64,000 nt of DNA, taken from NCBI GenBank assembly GCA_003864495.1, contig ML133454.1, positions 524,501 to 588,500 of the forward strand, given 5' to 3'. This document shows positions 11,601 to 24,300 of the stretch, piece after piece; position 1 is the first letter of the stretch, and every line of letters begins with the position of its first letter. The notes beneath the pieces are model-generated. The model saw only the letters and a list, made by a program, of their open reading frames with translations, searched no databases and was not told the DNA's origin. The position numbers were made by a program, and so were the translations under genes. Origin of the DNA: Nemopilema nomurai. Taxonomy: Eukaryota; Cnidaria; Scyphozoa; Rhizostomeae; Rhizostomatidae.

Positions 11601-14600
11601 GACAAGTCATTTAATCCAACAAATTCAAAAGGCAGCCATCTTTCCATTAGGTCTCTTGAGGTGGCATATAATCACTTTTTGAGTTAAGCTCAATGTCCAT
11701 CATCTTGTCAAACCCTGGCGAGAAAGGCAGCTTTTTGCATATAGAAATATCCATACAGATAATTTGTACCGCTAAACTATAAATTAGAGTCAAGGCTTTT
11801 ATAGATTCATTTAGCTTGCGTTCCTTGATCCTCGGTCGCCATAGCAACCCCCTGAAGACTTCATACACTCAATTGATCAAAAGAGTTCAGAGATATGACC
11901 TTTCCACTAGACCTCACGAATGCCGAAGGAAAGTTGCTTTTCATATTTAAGATAGGTTTACCGTGGCAGACAGAGAAAGCTTGAGGCTGTACGTCGCTCT
12001 TTCACGAACAAAAGCTGTTTATAGGACCATTTGGTCTGTCTTATCGTAATGCTAGCTTCAATTACATGGCTTTTAGCATAACGTAATCCAGTATTGGGCG
12101 TTGCTCACTCTCAATTCTATTAACAATATCAAAGAAACAGAGAGTTTTAACACGCCAAACTTCCTAGCCTTCTGCTGTTATGACGTCAATTGTAACATTT
12201 TAATGTACTCATCACTCCTCTATCTGTTATACAAAAAGTAAATCAACTCTAATTGTCACTTGTCTTAACATTAAGTAGTCTTTAAGAACAATTAGTTTTT
12301 ACCCACTTTAAGGTAAAGTTAACACAAGCAAAAAGTTATCAAGATTATTAACTATAATGTGTTTAAAGTATGTCCGCACAAAAACATAGAAAGTTGAACA
12401 TATCTATTCAGCATCTAGTTTTTGTTGTTATCGGCTGACTGAAGATATTGTAGGCGCTTCACATAGCAAACTTGGATACACGTGGAGTACAAAGATTTTG
12501 TATATATGATCGCTATCATATCTCAACAGGCAAATTAAACTGATTTCAATACGAAAACAGTACTGACTTAGAGAAGAAACTAGCAACAGATTCACACTAT
12601 GAGAGGAAAGTGCAAGTTCATATAGCTGATATAGAGGTGTCCAAGGAGGATTCTGACGACGTAAAGGACGGTGCATCGCAAGAATGACACAATTACATCA
12701 ACCATGCGAATCAATATGACGACGCAAGCAAAACATAAAATGCATCTCAAAAACTACTTTGTACCTTTAGTGAAGATATTTTCTCGACTTCACGCCGCTT
12801 TTCGTCCTCCTTTCTCGCCATCGTTGAAACGATTCTCCGTTCTTCGTCCTAAATAATTCGATTTTTAATTATTAACAAAGTAATAAATATTTCACGGCCA
12901 TGACACGGTCTTTATAACAAGAAGAGTCGGCAAACAATAGAGGCTAATTCTGTTTTGCAAGGATCAAGACATAATCAGTTTAGAATAAACCTTTCAAAGA
13001 ATATCTGTGGATGGTCTGATAAAAGGTATAAAATCTTTGTCGCATTTCCACGAAGCGCCAAGTAGCAAATGTCACGCTTAAATTATACAAGGAAAGGATT
13101 GAAAATAAGATTTAATTGGTGTATAAGGTCTGTTTTATTTGATCTTCAGAGATCTGAAATGAACTATTTTACAGAAACGGAAAGCCTAATGCCAAACATA
13201 AGGCAGAAAGATAAATCATGCGAACAGATGGAACGCCTGATTAAGTTAGTATCAAGCACGAGTATGTTCACAGTATCCTCACACGATTGCAGTCTGAAGA
13301 AGAAGTATACGACATAAAATCCCAGTCAAATCTCTGGTTCTTTGTACTTCAAAGCATATCTTGATGGAAACATAAATTGAAGCTTTTTATACAGAGCAAA
13401 AGAAAGATAGTCAATGCATATCTTAATCTGTAAATCCATTAAAAATTATGTCAAGGCGCAAGCCTAATTTGCTTAAAAAATTAGACTAATTTGAACCAAA
13501 ACGTTCACATAAAAAGAAACAAATTTGAGTGATAAGGAATCGGTGAAGAAAAAAGATGGCTTGAATATATTTAGAAACACAAAGGAATCATTCATCGAAG
13601 CAGAATTATGAAGGCGCGTTTCATTTAAACAAGTTATAGAAACGTTTTCATTTAAACTGTCGAAGAAACAAGAAGATAAGACACAAAGAAAATTCAAACC
13701 AGCAGTTTTTTGCAAAACATTGGACCATCTTTTTCTTAATAATTAATGGCATGTGCTCCTAAGCTTTGCGAAAACAAAACAGAAACAAATAGAAAACATC
13801 AGAAAAGTACGCAATCTGAATGAGTATAGTATAAAGATAAAAAGTGTTGGCTACTTACAGAAACCTTTTTCATGTCCAATTGTTTTATGGATGTAATGTT
13901 CTGTAGGACGGTCTGTTTGTACAACGATTCACTCGCAAAAGGATTCCCATCTAGTGACAATTCAGAGAGCGAAGTCGACCCAGATAAGCAGGAGATGTTT
14001 TGAAAGCTGTGGGAAAATGTTGATAGAATTAATTGAAGAATATATTAAGTAAGGATACATTGAGCAAATGACAATGTGCTATTAATTTATTTTAAGAAAC
14101 CACGAAGTACAAGGAAACAATTTTGTTTTAGAATCGAAACTTTCTCATCGAAAGAAGGTGACTAAAGTTCACAGGCATATTCAGTTCCTTTTTGGGTGAG
14201 AAATTCCCATGTTAAAAGAAAACAAAGCCAGATAGCTGAGATACCACAAGGGAAGAGTAACCGATATGAGTTTGAACGCTTTTTGAAATTTATTTTCGGC
14301 TTCAAAACATGCAAATTATGGTGTAGAATGCCACCGACGCTGTGACTGCAGAGAGGTGAACAAATGAAAGGAATAGAGAGAAAACAATATTCATTTTATT
14401 CTGATGTGTTATGTAAGATATGATTGCTAATAAACCGGTACAAACATAACCTTTTGATCTCATTGTAGCTGAGAAACAGCCGCTGAAGGCTTGGCAGTAG
14501 ATTTATCTCGTGCTAGAATGTGAAAAAAGTCGTGCCTGACATTAAGTAGTAAGGAAAAAGAGCATTAAAAGATAAAATTTGAGTATCTACCAGCTTAGGA

Positions 14601-17600
14601 AGTTTATGCTGACAAATTCCAACGCAGCCAGTTTTGAAGACTGTTTTTAGCTATCTCTCCGTTTGAGTCTTTACAAATATCTTATATTGATAAAGTTGCA
14701 AAATATGCAAAGTGAAACTTTTTTTTACTAGAAATAGAAAAAAACATCGAATGCTGTAAGACACATGAAACTAGCAATTAATGTACTTGACAGACTTACA
14801 ACAGATCCAATTTTATTTCTTCTCAGATTCAGTTCTGTCAAAGATTCCAGCCCTCCTAGATTGTTCACCACTGTAATTTCATTGCCAGCTAAGTTCAGCA
14901 CTCGAAGCTCAACCAAGTGAGATAGATTCTCGATTTTGGCAATCTTAAAGAAATTACAGATGCATACAAATAGATTCAGAGTCTGACACATCTAGACAAA
15001 ACATCGTACTCTATAGAATGATTATTTGGTTATCAAGGCATGTATAGTTTAATACACAAGAGATGAAATTTTCACCTGTCTTTATTACTTTGGTAATTAG
15101 AAATTTTTGGGCTTCCACTGGCTTGAAAATACGTAGACAAAACAAAAGTCAAATATTTGGGTCTAAAAGATGAATTCCAGCTACAGGAACGAAACCAGTT
15201 GCTGTGAGGACAAAAAAGCCAACAGAGTTTTTATCTTAGAAGCCAGGGTTGGGATAAACGCCCATTTGATGCTTCATTTATTGTTTATGCTAAATGCTAA
15301 ATAGTTAGCTATGCAGCGAATGTCACTTCAATAAGTCTCTTCTTTTTATTATAGGAATAGTGTCAGTCAAATAAACTTATGAGTACTTGGTGTGACCACC
15401 TCACCCGTATAGAGACGAATAGAAATATAATTATGTATAGACTAGCGAGTATAAAAGCAATGATACATACATATCAAGTATAGTGTCACTATAATATAGG
15501 TTCGCTAAGAGAGACTGATCGATAAACCTCCACAAAACATTGCTAAAAACATTAGAAATAATGCTAGTATCTTTTCACATCATCACGAGAAGGTGTCTTG
15601 TGAAGACGAGTCAACTTTAGAAATTGGCAGACAATCTTGATTAGATGATTTAGGTGTTTTGCAGGTCCATGTCAAACTTTATCGACCAATCCAATCCGAC
15701 CAAATTGATTCTAACAAAATAGAAGATTATGTTTGCAAAAAAAACCTTGTTTCCATGGAGATCCAAGACATCAAGCTTCAATAAATCATGAAGATTATCG
15801 ATCTTCTTAATCCTGAACAAAAAACGGGAAGAATATAATGAAACTGGATGAATTCCTAAGAAGGTAGACACCCAATAAAGCAAAGACTGTATATCTCTAT
15901 GGAAAGCAATGCGATTCTCTCGTTTGGGAGGTCTATGACTTCAAGGTCACTCAGATTATCACCAATTTAAATCGTCATACTCCTAGTCAAACGAAGAACG
16001 TGAGTTATAACACGGCTACTTACAAAGGAAAGGATTTGCATCAAAACTTCCATTAAAACCTCGACAGTCAGATAAGATTCATTAGCTATTGCAACGTAAT
16101 GACGATGAATAAGACAAGTTGGCGTATGATAGGTTTAAGAATACGGAATATTAGAGGGATAGTACGAATGCAGAATGAACCTAAGGCATGATCGAAAGTC
16201 CAAAAATTGTCAAACGATTCGTTGTTCTGCTTTGTATCTATGGATGTAAATCCTCAGCATGAACAATTGAAGCCTTATAGTAAGTTGCTGCGTCCACATT
16301 TCAAACACTGACGTGTCTGAAAGGTTTCCAGCTCAAAGAACTGGAGAATTTAGAATAGAAGAATGCTTCATTAATTACAAACCTATTTTTCCCAAGCATG
16401 AGAACTCTGAGGGACTTTAAACACGACAAACCACCGATTCCTTCAATATGATTGTCATACAGATCGAGAAATATCAATTTTCGAAAGCAGGACAGATTCT
16501 CGATTTTTTGAATCATGTTGTGCTGGAAATTAAGCAGCCGAAGGCTTTCCTCCCCTTCAATGATCGGACAAACTGCCAGGCTGCGTCTGGAAAAGTAAGC
16601 AATAATTTTACAAATAAAAAGGTTTAAATATAATGAAACAAAAATATTGCATAATGGAGGGTAAATTTGGATTTACAGTTGGAAATTCGGAGTAACATTA
16701 TTTGACTCTGTTCCATCTATCTAAAAACAAGCTAGTCAGAAATACAACATTTTCTAGTGGACTGATTTAAGTTTTGAAATCGCTTGCTCTCAGAATATAT
16801 AGAAAATATTTAGGATATGATAAAGCTTCTACAAGTCGCTGCATGATGATCAAAGGCTGAAAAATTTGGAAGGGTCGTGTAAATATCGACAGTTGCAATG
16901 CAAAGGGTGTTCTTTTTCAAAGACACCAAAGACTACTGTAAAAGGAATTAAAAAAATTTTCTGTGATTATCCTTTACTTTTGCAAAAAAAATTAATTGGT
17001 GAACATCAAGGAACTCACTACACTAAAGCTATAAAAAGATAACTAGGTTGGAATTGGTAGGTTGAAATAACTAATTCGGCAGTGGATGATACATGAAATA
17101 CGAACACTAAAGCTGAACAGCGTAAAAGCTTGACTCTTGAAGCTTGAACCCAGTCAAACATGCGGACATTGCTTATCTACTGGCATATAATCTGCTAGTA
17201 TCCACAACTATTAGAGACAGATCTCAAGACATGCTAAAGATGTTCCTTTATGAGTCGTGGACTACATAAAGTATCTACGATTTAGGACTCAGTGCGTGTA
17301 TTACTGAAATACTGCAGATTACTTTCACTGATTGCCTTAATCCTATTTTTCAACAATATCTGCTTGATCAAGTGAGAAGTTATATCTGGGATCTTGAATA
17401 TGCTGGAATCTTGGATTTGGTTTCCATCGTCCTAGTGATATCTTGTTAAGGCCACCTCACTTGTGGGCGATTTGGGGATGATTTATCTGGGCACAAATCA
17501 GTTTTAGAGACAACCTAAGCTAAAGTAAGATGAAAAATGAAAATTTATAACCTGTCTAGGTTTAGTTTATCTGGATTAGCTCTTCTCTCGTCTTCAATAC

Positions 17601-20600
17601 GGTAAATAACTGGAATGCCAGGTGCAGCGACGTCCTCCGTGAAAATGACCCTATCACCTGAAACCAAGACGCTGTCTTCAGTAAATCATGCTATAGAAGG
17701 CAGACTAAAACAAACGAACATTCGCTTCCTTTTCTATCACGGAAAGAAAATTTGTGAACAAGTGCTTCGTGGTACAGAACTTCACAACAGCTTGATCACA
17801 ATTGAATACTTTCCTGGCAAAAACTGATCCAGCTTTTTTGAAAGAAGATTCCATTTTTCTTTAAGGAAGTTCAAGAGACCACACGCTACATAAAATAAAC
17901 GCCTTTTCAGAAAAGGACAGACAAATTCTGTTCTCGGTAACGCACTTTCGGATGACAAAATGTGTTCGCAAACTGACAGGTTGTGATAATATCATTTAGT
18001 CTACTGGCATAGAATTCCAGGCATTTCTAGATAATCCAGGCAGCTTTTGGGGAGTAATGCCGATTAATCACACCTGTTTGCGTTAATAGACATGACCTGC
18101 ATCAAGCTTAGCGAACTGAATCACGATGACACTCAACATAAGCGGAAAAGAATTTTGCCAAGTTACCTAGAATTTTCTAAGATTTACCAGCATTAATATC
18201 CGAAATGCAACACTACCAGAAACTGTCTCTTGAGAACATGGCCCGCCCACCTCGATAGGGCGTCTCTAATGCTCTCAATCATCGACTCCTAGAAAGTAGG
18301 TGCCTAGGAAGGTCCTCGATCAAAGATATAACTTTGCAGATTTTAACACCACACAAATAGTGGCTTTTTCATGACATTCGCGTTGGGTGAGCATTACTCG
18401 TCTTTGCAGGATAGTTGTCGACACTGCTCGAAGATTTATAGGGTTGTGGTAGCTGGTGATGAAAAACCCAATGAATCCATTAAGACATTGTAAATGTTGA
18501 GCCTTTTGGTAAAAATTTATTTCAATCAGCTATAATACATAAACCAAAAATGACACCTTCATCTTAGTACTACAATAAACTTCTAAGATAAAAGCACCAA
18601 TAGCTGCAGTTTGCATTTGAGATACCAATCTATCGACAGGTTTTTCTCCCAGTAAAGTGGTCAAATTCTTTCATGGTTATACATCAGTAATGAATTTTCT
18701 TGTTATCGAAAAGACATATTTGCAACAGCAAATTTCTAAAAAAATTTCAGCCGTGATTGGAAACAAGGAGAAGCGTTTCCCGAGGGTGGGAGAAAACCTT
18801 TACTCAAAAGACTTACGAACTTCCCAATAATTTGCCTATATAGACACTTTCATTGACCCCCTTTGTCTCAAGAAAAAATTCTTTCTGAATTTCGATTGAC
18901 GATTTAGTTGACCATGAGATGTCAAAAAGTGGCAGGGTGGATAATCGAGAAATGTTACGAATTTATCAAGAAAAAAAACCAATTAGGACGCTTAATCATC
19001 CACCCTCGGGATGGGTGTATAATCTGGAGCTCAAAATCTCTGAAGCCACTCCTTAGAGTATATTAATTCGACAGCCGCAAAAGAACTGACCCAGCCACAG
19101 GGGGCAATCTGCTAGGAGGCATGAAACGTGTTTATTCACAATGACATGCTTTTGGTGATCAGTCACGTGATGTACACTTCGATCTCAGGGTGTGGTGAGC
19201 CTCTGGATAGAGACAAGAGACCAAATCGTCCAGTCCGCAAGTTGATAGAACATAAATCAACCAGTTTATTATTGCAAGGGCCACAGAAGGGCTGTTAGAC
19301 TTATTGAAATGAGATAATACGTTAAGGTAAATCACCTGGCAAATAAAAGTGAGGACTCGACTTGTTCATGGGATGGGCAGGGTCGTCTCCTCTTTGTAGA
19401 TTCCGTTCAAAGTCTCTTGGGCCGTTGCTATTGTAGTGACCTGTATTTTGCGATCCGTAGGCGAATTTGCTGGATACTTGAAGCGGCTGCCTTGTTTTTC
19501 CATAAGGCGAAGATGCAGTCTGCCATGAGTTTTTATTTGTAAACTGGTCGAAATCATCAGCATTTGCCTTAGAAACTGAAAATAACATAGACGGGTGAGA
19601 TTTTTACAATGTGGCACTATCCAGCAAAGACGTCGACTTACAGTTTGTTATAATCAGTTTCACAAAGAGCAGGGAAAGGGACTCCAAGTTAACTCGTACT
19701 TAATGTGGGTATGATTTAACGAATGTTTCTAATTTAAATACCTTCTGAAATTTTCTTTTAAATACCAAAGCAACAGATCAATTGGTAGTATAAACATTTA
19801 TATTTTGCGTAAAAGGTAACACATGAGACAATAAAAAGGCAGGCTACAATTGGCCACAGAACAAAAGGGGAACATAGAGCCTTACATGAATCTCCGGAAG
19901 CTGGCCTATCATTGACAGGTGGAGAGGCAACCCTGGACTTTGGTAAACCAGACGAGTTACTTCTGCCTTTCAGACGAAGTGAATTGCCAATCTCTAAAGC
20001 CAAATCGTCTGAAGTACCCTAACAAGAGCAATAATTAACAACATTGTTATCGATTCTAATAAAGGAAAAAATGCTGTCATGAAGTAAGATTATAAAAAAG
20101 TGAACCAGCAATTTGTAGCTCTTTGAAACTTAAGGTCCTTCACATGGCAGCCATAGATATATCAGTGCATATATCGATGACATGGCCAATGTTCAATAGT
20201 TGCTAGTCTAGCATATTTTTCTATGCCAAAAATAGTCTTGGGTCAAGAAGTTCAAATCAACCTTTGAAAATATATGCGCAACATAATATCATAAGATCAA
20301 AAGCCAATCTTATCTAAAAGAGATGCTGAAATCTGAGGGTTTATAAAGGACAGAGAAAGAAACTGCAGTTAGATAAAAAAATTCCAAGAAATCATCTAGG
20401 TAGTTAGAAAATTGCTCAAAATATTATTCTTCTCACTTTCTAATTATTCTGTTCAACAAAATGATTAATTGAAACCCAAGTTGGAAGTAGGTCAAATCTG
20501 TAGATTAGGTAGGCCAGACATAGACTACAGGCTGAGGTAAATTGACTAATAAGGTAGTTGGTGGTTGATTAACTGACTTATGTGAAACAAGGTCAGCAGA

Positions 20601-21352
20601 GATTTCTTTTAATCCTAGTCTTGCATAGTTATCATATCAGTATGTCTTTTGACAGCTCTTGTCAATTAAGAAAAGTCCACACAAGTTATTCATTTAAAGA
20701 AAATGAAAACTGATTAAAATCAGGCTTATAGAAAACCATAAGATTAGAGACTGACAACGTGTGCAAAACAATAACTTTTGTAAACAAAGAGGCATCTTTC
20801 TAGCAAGGTCCAGGATAACCAATAGAATGCGTGAAATTTAAAAAATACTTAAGTCTCATGGAATGATTAAACAGGATGACAAACAGGAATGATTATGACA
20901 ATATATTAAGAAAATGGTCACAACTTTGCACCCATTAATTGTAATTACTCACAATAAAAATGTCCAGATCAATGACACTTTAATATGCTTTAATATAATT
21001 TCGGCCTTAGAGTTGAAGAGATACTGAAAAGTATCATATTGCATTGAAAATTTCTTAAGCTGACAAGTGAGCAAGCTTCCATCTAGCTAAAACTATTGCT
21101 TATGAATCCTAAAAAAACATTAGTTTTTCACACACAATTTCATTTAATCTGACAGGCTGCTAATATAAACAGGCACAGACAAACAATTAAAACTAATTTT
21201 TTGTATTAAAGCTACATATAAATGAATGACTTGACAAAGAATGCCATTTAGTTCTAGCATACCAGTTTTTGAGAATGCAGATTGGCAGATCCAGTAACTG
21301 AGCTTCCTGTCACACCATAGTTAAGACCAAGGTTAACTGTGCTCACCTTCAT
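2158..21352 (-). CDS. LRRC49: LRRC49-like tubulin polyglutamylase complex subunit (18 exons)
   Basis: Exons in transcript order: 21352-21263, 20018-19886, 19575-19336, 17657-17552, 16586-16383, 15812-15746, 14943-14800, 14512-14451, 14006-13859, 12848-12765, 8749-8688, 8095-8042, 7678-7465, 5622-5437, 4878-4769, 3817-3752, 2959-2881, 2358-2158. They sum to 2250 nt and encode 749 residues. Every junction is GT-AG and keeps phase, with no internal stop. The protein matches animal LRRC49 over nearly its whole length: an N-terminal low-complexity region, LRRs at about residues 195-370, a charged stretch, then the conserved HLAELDD...YGPGSLEAVDR block and a C-terminal IWPQFFEEYVE segment. In vertebrates LRRC49 is a subunit of the tubulin polyglutamylase complex, which adds glutamate chains to tubulin at cilia and centrosomes. 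That role here is by homology. The start ATG (21352) is the least certain part. The donor of the 67-nt exon (GTTTTTTTTG) is weak. Confidence 0.93.
5288..5420. repeat. CAA/TTG trinucleotide-rich tract in LRRC49-like intron 14
   Basis: Imperfect (CAA)n on the plus strand, so (TTG)n in the LRRC49-like pre-mRNA. It is interrupted by CAG and other triplets. The tract starts about 16 nt inside the intron, next to the exon 14 donor (GTTAGT). It explains the valine-rich open frame that runs out of exon 14. Confidence 0.85.
6477..6536. repeat. Short inverted repeat with 10-bp perfect stem
   Basis: TAGAGTGGGG at 6477-6486 is the exact reverse complement of CCCCACTCTA at 6527-6536, leaving a 40-nt loop that itself contains an AAGCTT palindrome. 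It lies in the LRRC49-like intron between exons 13 and 14. No RNA family was recognised. Confidence 0.5.
7167..7311. mobile_element. 145-bp MITE-like element flanked by TTAA
   Basis: Both ends are inverted copies: TTAATCCCCC...CCCT, two mismatched bases, then AACAATGTTG at 7167-7204, against CAACATTGTT...AGGGG...GGGATTAA at 7279-7311. The left arm has an uninterrupted run of 20 C (7172-7191), while the right arm has a G-rich counterpart broken by A. TTAA stands at both outer edges, the target duplication typical of piggyBac-type transposons. The interior is about 75 bp and codes for nothing. It sits in the intron between LRRC49-like exons 13 and 14. The C run may be expanded or mis-sized by replication slippage or assembly. 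Confidence 0.6.
7465..12848 (-). CDS. LRRC49: LRRC49-like central segment, exons 10-13
   Basis: Exon 10 encodes a charged helix (DEERRIVSTMARKEDEKRRE) likely to be a coiled coil. Exons 11 and 12 are short (62 and 54 nt) and carry LAINNAKRQF, then an acidic/Ser linker. Exon 13 holds the second conserved block: HLAELDDNRLNFYGPGSLEA at about residues 476-495, then VDRNWG and SFHYIHFDAIVPFLSKIK. The 4-kb intron between exons 10 and 11 is the longest of the gene and contains the GGGGCCCC minisatellite. Exons 11 and 12 are too short to stand out alone, but their phase joins exactly. Confidence 0.9.
9685..9792. repeat. 29-30 bp minisatellite, about four copies
   Basis: Units of the form GGCCCCAATCAAATTTACAT followed by ACTTTAA begin near 9691, 9721, 9750 and 9779; the last is truncated at AATCAAAT. 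Spacings are 30, 29 and 29 bp. Unit junctions make the palindrome GGGGCCCC. It lies in the 4-kb intron between LRRC49-like exons 10 and 11. Confidence 0.85.
13859..16586 (-). CDS. LRRC49: LRRC49-like leucine-rich-repeat block, exons 5-9
   Basis: Exons 5-9 encode the LRR domain. Exon 5 carries VCPIIEGEESLRLLNFQHN and IFLDLYDNHIEGI. Exon 6 (67 nt) carries LDVLDLHGN. Exon 7 carries LRVLNLAGNEI and LTELNLRRNKI. Exon 8 (62 nt) carries LPSLQRLFLSYNE, and exon 9 carries LSELSLDGNPFASES. The repeats follow the SDS22-like 22-residue pattern LxxLxxLxLxxNxI, a protein-protein interaction scaffold. Exon 9 closes with an LRR-cap-like KQTVLQNITSIKQLDMK motif that is nearly the same in vertebrate LRRC49. 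Confidence 0.93.
17552..21352 (-). CDS. LRRC49: LRRC49-like N-terminal segment, exons 1-4
   Basis: Residues 1 to about 190 of the LRRC49-like protein, poorly conserved and rich in Ser, Asn, Gly and Pro, so probably disordered. Exon 1 starts at ATG 21352 and reads TVNLGLNYGVTGSS, which resembles the NVNCGLHLVIQTSS stretch I recall from the start of human LRRC49. This supports exon 1 as real. The sequence right after the first two codons is GTGAGC, which could itself act as a donor, so an upstream alternative first exon is possible. Exon 4 ends with DKLNLDR, matching the conserved lead-in to the repeats. Confidence 0.8.
18778..19011. repeat. Inverted repeat with 12-bp arms, 234 bp span
   Basis: TCCCGAGGGTGG at 18778-18789 is matched by CCACCCTCGGGA at 19000-19011. 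A second GGGTGGATAAT copy sits inside at about 18936. The span lies in the LRRC49-like intron between exons 3 and 4. It could be a decayed miniature transposon, but I see no clear target-site duplication. Confidence 0.4.
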
Positions 21353-24300
21353 GATGAAAACAAGTGAAATGTTACATATTAGATGGATATTTCACACTGC
21401 TAGGTATAAGCTATATAGTAATACTTGTTGAGTTTTTGGTGCTGGATTTATATGTATAGAAAGGGAGAAGATAATCAACCGGCCTTACAACCTATTACCT
21501 GTTGATAAGCTATAAGCAAATTGTTGTTGTCAGATAGGTATCATGGCAAATAATTTGATCCAAACAAGTATACTGAAAATGTTCATTAGAAAAACCAGAC
21601 ATGTAGCTACATCAATAAGTATGCAAATCAAAGAAGGTCAGGAGCCTTAAGACATACAGTGTAATTGAAGCTAGAAAAACAGAACAGAAATAAAAGGAAA
21701 ACTGTCAAAGTATAAGGGACAACAACAAAAGTATAAGAAGAGACAATGCTGCATTGAAACGTCATGTCAATATTGCGATGGGAAAAGGTCTTTTGAGATA
21801 GATCCTTGTGTCAAAATAGCTGCCATTAAGTGTAAAAAACAAGGTGGAGCAACTCTAAATTAAAAAAGCCTAGATAAGGGCAATACAATAAATTCTATTC
21901 ATTTGAGTAAATATATCAATTTGTGGATAAATTTGGTTTCAGAATAATTTTATACGCTCCTGTTCTAGCAGAGGAAAAGCCTTTTAACTGCAGACTATTG
22001 CAAGTTACAACATTCATGAAAAGCTCGATAGGAAAGCGTCTTCTCGGTTTGAAGTCACCAAGGGGAACCAGTTCATTATAACAGTTCCAAACAGCAGATA
22101 ATGCTAGCTCAAGGTGCAACACAAAAAAGTTTGTCAATTGAAGCAAGAATATTTCAAGTTATCGGTTTTTCATGCTGCCTTCAGGAATGCGCAGGTACAA
22201 CATCGGGTACCTATGGGAAATTAATTTGCCATGGAAACTGGGCCTAGCAAAACGGATGACAAGATGGCACTGGCGAATTCCTATTGACTTACGACTTATA
22301 CTCACACTTGTGCCAATTTGGCGTCTTGTACGCTTTGCATTTCTTGAAGGATGCATTTTGCCACATCATTTACCAAAATAAATCGCTAAATTCTTCAATC
22401 AAATTTGAAACAAAATTCCCGGTCCTGTCGTCAAACTATCTGCCTCGCTTCGAATCAATGCTCCTGTGCATTTCCATGCAAGCGCAGCCTACCTGAAAAA
22501 ACCCTTTGCACCATTTCTTGCCAGTTGAAAATAGGTTTTCCACAATAGTGCAATGTTTTTATGCCGTTTAAGAGATTTATAAAGTTGATGAAGGGAAACT
22601 TTTAAACAAAATAGCTAGTCGAAAACATCTTCAACATGTCCCAAACCAGTGGATCAGAGCCCAACAAACAACGGGGAATCTTGCTTTTCGGACATGTTTT
22701 AGAATCCTTTTGGAGGTCTCAGCTTTTGTACATTTAGACAGATAATGAAATTGTTTTATCCCAATAAATGATTTGAATTAAGTTAACTGTTTTGCTCTTA
22801 TATGAGCAAAAGCTTCTAATGTGGAACATTCGGAATGTTAAAGCAACTGACATAGCGACACAATACACCCAGCACCATCAACGATGCAAGTTCCCTTTCA
22901 AATAGCCCGTTTTATTCGAACAGGAAACGGCGCCTATTCTCCATTCATTCTCAAAGTTGCATGCTCCTAATGAAACCAATTTACGAATACATAAATTCAT
23001 CTTAAAACAAATCAAATAAAGATACAATCTCTTTATGTCTAGCCAGCTAATTAAGAGCAGTGTTTCACTTAGAAATAAGAAGTTTTTGGAAAATGGAATA
23101 TAGGACTTGGTGCAAACCAAGTGAATGACCTACTGCTGAGATTCGTGATTAATGAATTTATTAGATAAACTCTGTTACATTCTCTAATACAGCTTAAAAA
23201 CATCTTCTAATTTGAAACCGTGAGCACGATTGAAACCGCTTATTTGATTAAGCTATCTGATCGGACATCGACCTAATTTTATTTGGCACCAAAAGGTTTC
23301 TCCACTTTGGAAAGTGTGGCTCTCCTTTCTAGAGGTTTTCAAAACATTTCTTTACAAATTAGACGCTTTCGGCAGCTTAAAGCTATTTGGCTTCAAGATT
23401 TCCCTCGAATTTCATCCTTTTCAATTGGTTGAAACATGGGTTTCGAGCTCTTGAAGATCACTTACAGATGTACAAGTTGATGTGTGGGCTCTTGAAATGT
23501 TTTCGAGGCTCTTACTTAATAGAAGATGCCCATTGCTCAAATAGGTCTATCACAGTAAATAAAACCATGTGTCTTAATGAACGGTTTTACTAAAACATGT
23601 ACTTAAGTCAGCATCAAATCTGCGTCGAATCTTTTCCAAATTGCATTTATGGTGACGGTTTCCGCAACGCAGGAGGCTATGCAAGCCGATGAGACAAGAA
23701 ATGAGTTGGGAAGACCGACATAAAATAACATAAAAAAGACTAAAGAGGCTTTTTATTAACTTAAAAAGAAGTACCATTTGCAAAAGTGGGGGACGTGATT
23801 CAGCCTAATGCGCCCATTTAAAGTTAAGTTGCGTAGAAGGACTGATAAACACAAAAGACAATTCCTTGGACAGCTTGAAAGTAGAAAATGGACGGTATCT
23901 CTCACAGACGGACATCGTTGATATTTGTTTGCTAAGGGTAAGGTCAGTTTACAGTCCTCTATTCAGCCAGAAATGTGGGAAACCAGCGCTGTAAATGCAG
24001 AGAAAGACCATGGAAATACACGGTACTTTGTTTTTAGAAAAAAAAGTCTGAGAAAATTTTTAGACCATTGTGCTCACATTGCTTTGTTGTTTCTCGAACT
24101 TGCTTGCTCGAGCGGTTTTGGCTATTAATAAGATCTCCTTATTTTTCCCTGGCAAAGTACTGTGCTTAAAGAGAATCAAAATTGCAATGAATTTCCATGT
24201 TGAAAAGAAATTTAAAGTTTCGTCCCAAACTTTCGAATGAATTAAGCAATGTCTTGTTATTTCCCGCCAATTTTATGCTGATTAGACTAAAATATCTAAT

